Of a stretch of DNA of 64,000 nt, positions 56,980-64,000 are shown in pieces. Source of the DNA: Hirundichthys speculiger (taxonomy: Eukaryota; Chordata; Actinopteri; Beloniformes; Exocoetidae); contig JAGFBZ010002139.1 of the NCBI GenBank assembly GCA_018398805.1, forward strand, positions 124,001 through 188,000. The letters are read 5' to 3'. How positions within the stretch are numbered: the stretch's first letter is position 1; each line of letters starts with the position of its first letter. A program made the position numbers and the translations under genes. Under the pieces are notes generated by a model that worked only from the letters and a program-made list of their open reading frames with translations, did no database searches and had not been told where the DNA came from.

Positions 56980-57967
56980 TTCTGTAGCAAGTGTAGCAGG
57001 GATAGAAATAGGATGTGCTAAAGGATTCGTCCATAGAGTTAAAGTACGGCCAGATGTTACGCCAGTGCAACAAAAGCTGCGTAGACTACCTTTCTCAGTT
57101 AGAGAAGCAGTGTCAAAAGAGCTAAAGAAACTAGTAGACCAGGATGTCATAGAACCAGTAGAGTCATCTGAATGGATCTCACCTATAGTAGTCACTAGTC
57201 ATTGATTGGATTTAATTATATAATCTTAGTTGATGATATTTGCTCGGGGGTCATGCTCTGGGTCTCTGTAAAGCGCCTAGAGACAATTGTCATTATAACA
57301 GACGCTATATAAATAAAATTGAAAATTGAATTGAACTACAAGAAAAGACAGATCAAAACCAAGACTCTGCGTTGATCTCAGAAAACCTAATAAGTCAGTC
57401 ATAGTCAATGGCTTTCCTCTACCTCACATGGAGGAAATGTTCGCAGAGTTGAGAGGTGCAACGCTGTTTTCCACATTAGACCTCCAGAGTGCTTATCAGC
57501 AGATGCCCTTATACGAGGACAGCCGCAGCTTAACGACCTTCATCACTCATGATGGCTTGTTCCGCTTCAAGAGGGTGCCATTCGGACTGGCATCTGCGCC
57601 CATCTGTTTTCAGCGGATGATGTTGACCATCCTCAAAGATCTGCCGGGGGTCCAGTGTTACCTTGATGACATCATGGTTTCAGGTGCAACAGCTGTGGAG
57701 CACGACGAAAGACTGATAGCTGTACTTCGGCGTATACATGAAGCTGGACTTAAGCTGAATCACTCAAAATGCAACCTCAGACAAACAGAACTGTCTTTCT
57801 TGGGGCACATGGTGTCAGGGAAAGGACTACAGCCTGATGCTTCACACGTGACTGCTGTTTCTCAAGCACCTCCACGTACAGAGCTGCCCAAGCTGAGGTC
57901 ATTTCTTGGACTTACATCCTGGTACTCAAAATTCATACCAAATTATGCTGCTGTCGTTGAACCCCTA
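56980..57967 (+). pseudogene. Gypsy reverse transcriptase (interrupted)
   Basis: PDVTPVQQKLRRLPFSVREA and DVIEPVESSEWISPIVVT run to 57203. They are cut by a LINE tail (about 57204-57337), then continue with PRLCVDLRKPNKSV (about 57358-57400). FSTLDLQSAYQQMPL and LFRFKRVPFGLASAPICFQRMM follow, then the catalytic CYLDDIMVSG (about 57656-57690), with both aspartates kept. SFLGHMVSGKGLQPD and SFLGLTSWYSKFIPNYAAVVEP complete it. Coding stops at 57967, where a Harbinger-like element begins. The palm domain is complete, but the gene is split in two places. Confidence 0.92.
57204..57339 (+). repeat. Short LINE (L2-type) 3' end inserted in Gypsy reverse transcriptase
   Basis: TGTAAAGCGCCTAGAGACAA and CGCTATATAAATAAAATTGA then AATTGAATTGAA, the usual 3' end and tail of fish L2-like elements. 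Confidence 0.8.
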
Positions 57968-59248
57968 GGGCCTGATTTACTAAGATCCTAAATAAAGAGT
58001 ACTAAATTGCGTGTGCACTGAAAAAGTTTGCTGTCGCGTGCTGTTGTTGTGTGTTTTGCGGGTGATCAACTAAGAATGCTCGCGCAATTGATAACGGGTC
58101 CAAACCGCAGTATTAAAATGAGGTGTTGCGTGTCTTACGGTTTGCGCCATGGAGAGTCTGGATGGAAAGCAGGATAGACGCAAGCGCAAATTGAAATTTG
58201 ACGAGTTGGAGTTAGAGATATTAGTGGAAGAGGCAAATAAACACATTCATGAACTACAGCAAAGAAATTTAAACATTACCAAAAGAAACGCAATATGGGA
58301 GAAAATCTGCGATAGAATAAATGCAGTTGGTAAGACAAAAAGAACGGCAGATGAGGTTAAAAGAAGGTGGCAAGATATAAGGCGAAGAACTAAAGAAAAA
58401 GTGGCCTTTAATAAAACTTCGGCAAACAAGACAGGTGGAGGGCCTGCGGAAGAGATGCCTCTAACCAGCATTGAGCAGCAGGTGCAGCTCACCTTCTGCG
58501 AGGAGCAGATAACTGGGATACTGGGGTATGACACGCTAGAGCCAACTGCAGAACAAGGTAGGCGCACAATAAGAAACACTTTTTTCTCCATGAAAACACG
58601 TGATTTATTTATTATCACAAATAAAAAAATGAATGTGCCTTCCTGTGGCAACCTTTTGCTGAATAATACTCGATTTAACATTCAAATAAAATATTTCTCC
58701 TTTTGCATGTGCTTGTGACCGGCTCCAAATCAGCCCTTAACTAATTCAACAGCTCCAAGATGGAATCGCTAGATAGTCGATATGTTTCTACTATCTGGTT
58801 TTCATTCATTCCAAACAAATTTACATGAGTCCGAAAGACTCTCTCCCTGCGTATTCTTTGATTTTGGCGATGTCGCCTCCTTGCCACAATAACAGCAACC
58901 ATCGGTGCGTAATGCTGGGCAGATTAGCACCTTCCTGTCGAACGTATTAAATACAGACGCAATCACAATCCCCGCAATTACTTTCAGGGTTGGTAAATCT
59001 CATTGCGTGTGGTAAATGAACCTATTTGCATTTTCCCCTCCCAGTATTTAGCGCTTTCTGGCGGGTACGCCCCATATTGATTATTCATCAGGGCAAAAGT
59101 ACTAAATGAACAGCGTGTGCTATTTTGCTAATTTGAGAGGCGCAGTCCTCTTTGCACGCTGTTAGTAGATCAGCTTGCACATTGGTTTGCGGGTGATGTC
59201 AAGTTTGCACACGTTTTTACGCACGCAAACCTTTAGTAAATCAGGCCC
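57968..59248. mobile_element. PIF/Harbinger-like element carrying a Myb/SANT ORF
   Basis: Ends GGGCCTGATTTACTAA and TTAGTAAATCAGGCCC are perfectly inverted for 16 bp. Flanks CTA and TTA fit a 3-bp YTA-type target, allowing one mismatch. It contains a Myb/SANT-like ORF (58149-58718) but no DDE transposase. Superfamily inferred from TIR, target size and the Myb protein. Confidence 0.75.
58149..58718 (+). CDS. Myb/SANT-like DNA-binding protein of a Harbinger-like element
   Basis: 189 codons, ATG to TGA, uninterrupted. Residues about 13-85 form a charged helical Myb/SANT-like (MSANTD/NAIF1 type) domain. Landmarks are LELEILVEEANKHI, ITKRNAIWEKICDRINAV and DEVKRRWQDIRRRTKEKV, with tryptophans at the expected helix positions. 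In PIF/Harbinger transposons a second gene encodes a Myb-like protein that assists nuclear entry and end binding of the transposase. That role is established for the superfamily and inferred here. GGTAGG at about 58556 could be a splice donor, in which case the last third is intronic read-through (it turns into a basic, low-information tail). It is the most intact ORF in the nest. Confidence 0.75.
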   Translation: MESLDGKQDRRKRKLKFDELELEILVEEANKHIHELQQRNLNITKRNAIWEKICDRINAVGKTKRTADEVKRRWQDIRRRTKEKVAFNKTSANKTGGGPAEEMPLTSIEQQVQLTFCEEQITGILGYDTLEPTAEQGRRTIRNTFFSMKTRDLFIITNKKMNVPSCGNLLLNNTRFNIQIKYFSFCMCL

Positions 59249-60156
59249 TTAGAGTACTGCTGCGTGGAGCTGATACATTCACATGGACTTCTGAAGCTCA
59301 AAGGAGTTTTGAGACTGTTAAAAGACTAATAGTTAACAGCCCTGCACTTTCTCTGTTTAACCCAGAACTGCCCACCGTTGTTACAACGGATGCATCTGAT
59401 TATGGACTAGGAGCAGTCTTAACTCAGATACATCAAGATGGCTCAGAAAAGACTGTTGCTTTTGCATCACGCACACTCACCCAGGCAGAAAGAAAGTACT
59501 CCACTGTCGAAAAGGAGGCCCTGGGGTGTGTGTGGGCGACAGAGAGGTGGAGAACATACTTGTGGGGGAGACATTTCACATTACGTACTGACCACAGCCC
59601 TCTCACCACACTTCTTACATCAAAAGGACAAGGACGAGCAGGTATGCGGATAGCCAGATGGTCGTCTAGGTTGTTATCATTCAATTATGACATTCAGTAC
59701 AAACCAGGACGAGAAAATGTGACTGCAGACTGTTTGTCTCGACTTCCATTGCCAAGCTCAGAGCCTAGCTTGGAGGATGACACAGAGGTTGCACTTACCT
59801 CTGCACTGAGTGCCATTACTGAAAATGACTTTAAAACTGCTTGTGTTTCATGTCCTGTACAGACTCAGCTACGTGAACTGCTCACTTCAAAATGGCCAAA
59901 GTCAGCGAAAAATATGGTATTAGAACTGCGACCATTTTTCAATCTGCGGCATGAACTTTCCCTATAGGATGACTTAATAGTGCGTGGCACACACAGACTC
60001 TTGGTACCTGACAGTCTCCAACCAAAACTCATCTCCCTGGCACATGACACACACCAAGGGATTGTGAGAACAAAGCAGAGACTCAGGGAAGCATATTGGT
60101 GGCCAAGAATAAATTCTCAGGTGGAGGCAGCCATAAAAGCATGTGTCACATGCCAG
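59249..60156 (+). pseudogene. Gypsy RNase H and integrase zinc domain (3' truncated)
   Basis: RNase H begins VVTTDASDYGLGAVLTQ (about 59380-59430) and continues AERKYSTVEKEALGCVWATERW, FTLRTDHSPLTTLL and YKPGRENVTADCLSRLP, with the D, E, D and D/H positions visible. A linker follows to a stop at 59965. After that comes HDTHQGIVRTKQRLREAYWW and KACVTCQ, the HHCC zinc domain of integrase (about 60040-60156). The DDE core is missing because a hAT element replaces it. Confidence 0.9.
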
Positions 60157-61370
60157 TAGGGTTACCAACCATCCCGATTTGCCCGGGACATCCCGTTTTT
60201 AAGGTGAATTTTATTTGCCCCGTGAAGAACTGCTCTCGTCCCGTATTTCACTCATAATCTTGACAGCATTTTTTTAATGGAATGTTTATGAAGCATTTCG
60301 TCTAGTGATAGACTGCTGATTGATGACACATTATAAACAGGGATTTTTGATAGGCTACTATGCCCCAAAACTCAATGTTTACAAAGTATTTTGTCCAATG
60401 ATAACAGACTGGTGTATGATGACACATTCTGATCAGGGAACTGTGATAGGCTACGCCAACCTGCATGTATACGTTGCTATGGGAGACGGTTGTAATCAGT
60501 GAAGTTTACTGAGGGAAATGGATGAACCAGCTAAAAAAAAGAGGCTTTGCAGCTATAATAAAGAATGGGAAACAAAAAGGTCGTGGGTTAAAGCCACTAC
60601 AGACCCTAGAAGAGCATTTTGTACTTTATGCGGCCACGAGATATCGATTGGCCATGGTGGCGAGCACGACTTATCCCGTCATGAAGACACCGAGTGTCAT
60701 AAAAAGGCTGTGCTAGCTAAAGGAGCAAGCAACATCACTTCATTCTTTGCCGCATCTACTGCTGAAATTGACAAAATTTCTGCTAGCGAGGTGGCCTATA
60801 TATACCATACCATCAAACACGTTCACAGCTATAACAGCGCTGACTGCACCGTGAAATTAAACGGGGCTTTATTTCAAGACTCGAGTGTCGCTAAGAAGAT
60901 GCAGTTGGGAAGAACCAAAGCGGAGATGATCACCATGAATGTGTTGGGTCCAAGCACTGTGGGGAAAATAGTCTCCTATCTTTCTTCAGGTGATGGTGAG
61001 CCCCTTTATTTTTCACTCGCTAGCGATGCCTCTAACAAGGGAAACAGAAAAATGTATCCAGTGTGTGTGAGCTACTTTTCCGCGTCGGATGGCGTAATGT
61101 CCAAGTTGTTGGATTTCTACGAAAACAGCGACGAATCTGCGAATGGCATACATAAGGCTCTCCTTTCCTGTCTTGACACATATGGTCTTAATGTTGAAAA
61201 CATCACAGCATATGCCGCCGACAATGCAAATGTTAACTTCAAAAAGCACCATTCTGTCTACAAATTGCTCACCAGCGTAAACGATGGCATTCTAAAAGCT
61301 AACTGCCCGGCCCATGTTGCACACAAAATGTTGCACACAAGTTGTGTGCAACATTTTGTGTGCAACATGC
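60157..61370 (+). mobile_element. Second nested hAT element, 3' truncated at a palindrome
   Basis: The left end TAGGGTTACCAACCATCCCG abuts the Gypsy integrase motif. It encodes a BED-finger transposase N-terminus (60518 on). The right terminus is lacking: the gene runs into a perfect palindrome at 61313-61369. DNA from 61371 to about 61629 (with TCTGGGGGAGTGCAC) may be another part of the same family. Confidence 0.75.
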
Positions 61371-61378
61371 ATAATTAA
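60518..61378 (+). pseudogene. hAT transposase-like protein with BED zinc finger (C-terminally truncated)
   Basis: A 286-codon frame. After a basic start, residues about 25-65 form a zinc finger, AFCTLCGHEISIG through LSRHEDTECH, of the BED type found at the N-terminus of hAT transposases. SFFAAST and a conserved helical stretch follow. Then comes the start of the RNase H-like catalytic fold, LYFSLASDASNKGNRKMYP, with an Asp at the expected first-strand position, and later ITAYAADNANVNF. It lacks the insertion domain and the C-terminal hATC dimerisation motif; family members are about twice this length. The last codons come from a snap-back palindrome and not from the gene. The start at 60518 keeps the whole finger. 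Confidence 0.82.
61313..61369. repeat. Perfect 28-bp palindrome (1-nt centre)
   Basis: Left arm 61313-61340, centre 61341, right arm 61342-61369. Each arm also contains two GTTGCACACAA-like words. The left arm is transposase coding sequence, and the right arm is its exact inverse. Confidence 0.97.
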
Positions 61379-61629
61379 TTTCACAAAATTATCCTGAAAT
61401 TAGTAGGATTGTGGTCTGGATAAGAAAACATCATAATTTCTGGCATGGGTAGGGTGGCAAGACGTCAGTCTTTTCAATGCCTTAAAATGCAGGAAATTGC
61501 ATCTAAGAAACACAAAATTTTCTGGGGGAGTGCACTTTTTCAGTTTATTTACACAGACAAGTCTAACTTGTGTCAGTACATTATGACCTGTGATTTATTT
61601 TTTATTGTCATTGAGGAATGAATTTGTTC
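61371..61629. other. Unassigned sequence between palindrome and outer hAT
   Basis: TGCAGGAAATTGCATCTAAG and ACAAAATTTTCTGGGGGAG resemble words I associate with hAT-like repeats. There is no coding frame. Confidence 0.35.
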
Positions 61630-61937
61630 AGTTAGTAATTCTGATGCATGTATTTCCATCAGTTCAAGGAGGCTTTATTTTTTATATCAGTCAGTAATGA
61701 ACCTTATTTAAGTTAATGTGAGATATCAAATAGGTTTGTTTGATAGCTTTACGAAAATGTTTGAGAGGATTGACAATAGTTTTTCATTGTAAAAAATAAG
61801 TATTTGTTCATTCAAAGAGTCAAAACTGTTTTTGGTTTTGTTCATAGTATTGATGTAATGATCTTAGGTATATGTGTATGTTATCGGTTATCGGTATCGG
61901 TTTTAAAAAACACTTATCGTGCATCCCTAAGACATGA

Positions 61938-63957
61938 CGTTCTCGTCAACGCAAGCATGGTTTGGTAGAGCAAATTATGAGAAGATCACAGTTAAAATGG
62001 AGCCATCAAAGGAAAAGGTTACTGATGGTGAGAATAATTAATTAACATTAATTCAGCTGTATTTGTGTGTTTAACAACAGCTCCCTTAAGTTTTTTTAAG
62101 ATAATGTGCTTAAAGATGCAAGAAAGAACGCAAGGATCCGCCTTTAAAAACAGACACAATCCGACATTAAGTGTGCATTTTCCTGTCATCTCTTGTGGTG
62201 TCAAGATGTACCATCAGCCGATTAAAATATCCTGCATGGCATATGGAATCTTTCCATTATTCATTGTATATTAAACTCTTTAATTGGTCTTTGTTTTTAG
62301 TCTCTTCAATGGCACGAGATAAAAGAACACAGAGAATTACTTTCAGGTTCTTCTTAAAAGAAAACGTCTAATCGATCCACATGCTTTAAGGCATTTCAGC
62401 AAAGTTTGCGTTTTCTGAACTTTGTCACCGACGTTTTGATTTTTGTCATCAATGTGCATCACTTTCAGACATCGACTATCTGTATCTTTCATTATAACTG
62501 ACACTGGCATCGGCCCTGGGAGAAAGAAAAGCACATTCGACTCCTTGTCAAAATAAGTGTGTTTGGGACATGTCTTCCCAGTGTCTCCCACTGAACCGTC
62601 CTCACGCTTCTCCAGAACTTAGAAAAGGCATCACAGATGTGTCAATCACACCACAGGGCGTCTTTATTTTCTTTTTTTTCTGGACTGGTCAAACCTTCCA
62701 GCTGTAACACAACAGGGAACTAATCTTGTTTCACCTTCTTGGTCTCACCTCACAGTTCACCTGCCTCCCCCCCCGAAGAGCTACTTTAGTATGCAGGAGT
62801 CGTTACCGTGATGAACAACTGATCATCCTCACGCCATAGATGACCTTATTGGAGTCGGAGGGCAGAGGCCCTCCTCTGTGTCACATGACTCCCACAAGTC
62901 CCAGACGGATTGTTAAAGATGGTGGCGTCCGGCCTAATCATCTCCCCGTCTCAGAGCGCTCAAGACATTTACAGCCGCACCGTGTTTGTACGGAGCTTTT
63001 GCGCGGTTTTATCTGTAATTACAGAATGTACGATGTGGATTTGGGGTGTGAATGTCAACCTAGAAATGTCCCTGTGCAGGGTGATTAACAAAGAGCAGAC
63101 ATCAATTCATTACCCCCCCACCCCACCCCACCCCGTAGGAAGTCATGAGGAGAATAGAAATATTCTGCTGGCGCCATAGCAAAATACTGTAGATTTACAA
63201 CAGTCTCAGAACAATTGCAGACCACAGTGACTTGTTCTTCCCATTAACAGCTAATTTATAGGGAAAAGAAGAAAACCTAACCAGTTAGCATAAAACAATG
63301 TTGCAACAGCGCCAATTCACACACACAATGGAGGTGGTGGCGTTGGAGTCACTTCCGACCGACCAGACACCTCACATCCGGGCCGGTGAGCGCTGAAGTA
63401 TCCTCGTCCTGTCACTTAACCTGTTTGATGTGTTTCGCATTTGCAGCGGCGTAGCTTGTTTACCGCCGTGTTGGATTAGAGAGGCTCCTGCACCACGAAC
63501 GCGGCGGGACGCCAGATTGATCACGATTGCTGCGTAAGCACGGATCTGGAAATGTAACGCGGGGCAGCACTTCAGAGGACTCGAAGATTTGAGGAACAGA
63601 AACTGCTCACAGCAAACTTGATTAAGGGGAGACTTATCTCCTGCTGCAGCAGCTTCATGCGATGCAGCGATAACACGCCATGTGCACATGGCGCTCCTCG
63701 TTTCAAATGTGATCTTGAGTTCAGATGTAAAAAGACATATCTTATACCATTCTGGTAAATGAAAATCATGCTCAGTATGGTACTTATTAAAGTGTGACTC
63801 GTGGTTTTGCGTAGCAGCTTTACACGTGGCCAACGTACAGAAGCTGCTTTCTCAGAAAGAGTAAAGTTGAATGACCCCCTTTTTTCTGCTGGGGGGGCAA
63901 AAAAGTAAACAAGAGGAGATGGGTGGACATCCTTCCATTCGCTCACTCTAAATAACT
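61938..63957. other. Non-coding stretch, partly CpG-containing
   Basis: No protein similarity or element ends recognised. A possible short first exon at 63328-63385 is described under findings. The 124- and 153-codon minus-strand frames near 63400-63950 have no family features. Confidence 0.35.
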
Positions 63958-64000
63958 TAAAGGAGCCGTTTGTAAGATTATGGCCAAAACTGGTACTGCA
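63958..64000. repeat. Possible start of an interspersed repeat, cut by the window end
   Basis: TTAAAGGAGCCGTTTGTAAG then ATGGCCAAAACTGGTACTGC resembles the first bases of a common fish MITE. Only 43 bp are visible. Confidence 0.35.

Larger units (their letters stand above)
55584..60156 (+). mobile_element. Nested Ty3/Gypsy element, 3' part lost
   Basis: 5' LTR, primer site, gag, protease, reverse transcriptase, RNase H and the integrase zinc domain are present in order on the plus strand. It stops at the integrase ACVTCQ motif, where a hAT element starts. The integrase core and 3' LTR are absent. Interrupted by an L2 tail and a Harbinger-like element. Confidence 0.92.
54773..61929. mobile_element. 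hAT-type element (copy 2) swollen by nested insertions
   Basis: Termini TAGGGATGCACGATAA (54773-54788) and TTATCGTGCATCCCTA (61914-61929) are perfect 16-bp inverted repeats. Exact 8-bp duplication AGACATGA (54765-54772 and 61930-61937). hAT sequence is present at 54773-55583 and from about 61630 to 61929, colinear with 1716-2778. Everything between is nested foreign DNA. Confidence 0.95.

Noticed and set aside
63372..63946. Minus-strand ORFs of 124 and 153 codons, considered as the missing receptor exon 1
   Set aside because: They contain no TM1-like hydrophobic segment ending in the expected NAG junction and donor.

Overview
The window looks like a piece of a teleost fish nuclear genome. 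It is AT-rich and intron-containing. Fish-typical repeats pile up in it: RTE (Expander/Rex3-like), L2/Maui-like and Rex1-like LINEs, Ty3/Gypsy elements, many non-autonomous hAT copies, Tc1/mariner and pogo MITEs, and a PIF/Harbinger-like element. The only cellular gene I can name is a melatonin receptor on the minus strand. Three coding exons are visible, at 52669-52551, 52461-52117 and 47654-47232 (transcript order). They cover TM2 to the C-terminus and the stop. The first exon (N-terminus and TM1) is not visible and probably lies beyond position 64000.

Layout. 1-5.3 kb: non-coding DNA with three hAT-type copies. 5.3-9.7 kb: an RTE LINE (minus) split by a 1064-bp solo LTR. 10.2-14.95 kb: a Gypsy element (minus) with two ~199-bp LTRs and an ATAT target duplication; its RNase H region is split by a 0.5-kb Penelope/LINE-like insert. 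15-20 kb: AT/poly-C tracts, a teleost interspersed repeat, an L2 LINE and a Gypsy RT fragment, between two inverted hAT-like copies. 20.7-21.3 kb: about 30 tandem 21-bp units, nearly every one with a CCAAT box, followed by an RFX X-box. 22.8-34 kb: MITEs, several nested. 35.4-37.8 kb: a minisatellite made of hairpin-forming units. 39.7-44.7 kb: hAT containing a Rex1-like LINE containing a second hAT. 44.9-46.2 kb: two more repeats. 47.1-52.7 kb: melatonin receptor exons; intron 3 holds a TA-flanked DNA element with about 165 copies of a 20-bp unit. 53.2-54.0 kb: a relative of that element. 54.8-61.9 kb: a hAT (16-bp perfect TIR, perfect 8-bp duplication) containing a Gypsy element, which in turn holds an L2 tail, a Harbinger-like element with a Myb/SANT ORF, and a second hAT. 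62-64 kb: no recognised gene.

There is no operon-like logic here. The receptor is a light/dark-cycle hormone receptor, and almost everything else is transposon sediment, much of it lying in the receptor's introns. Many long open frames (0.4-1.2 kb) are artefacts of tandem repeats. I found no convincing new multi-gene system. The most interesting signals are structural: the CCAAT array with X-box, the hairpin minisatellite, higher-order minisatellite structure inside a receptor intron, the receptor's extra introns, a Myb-only Harbinger-like element, and a snap-back palindrome that ends a transposase gene.
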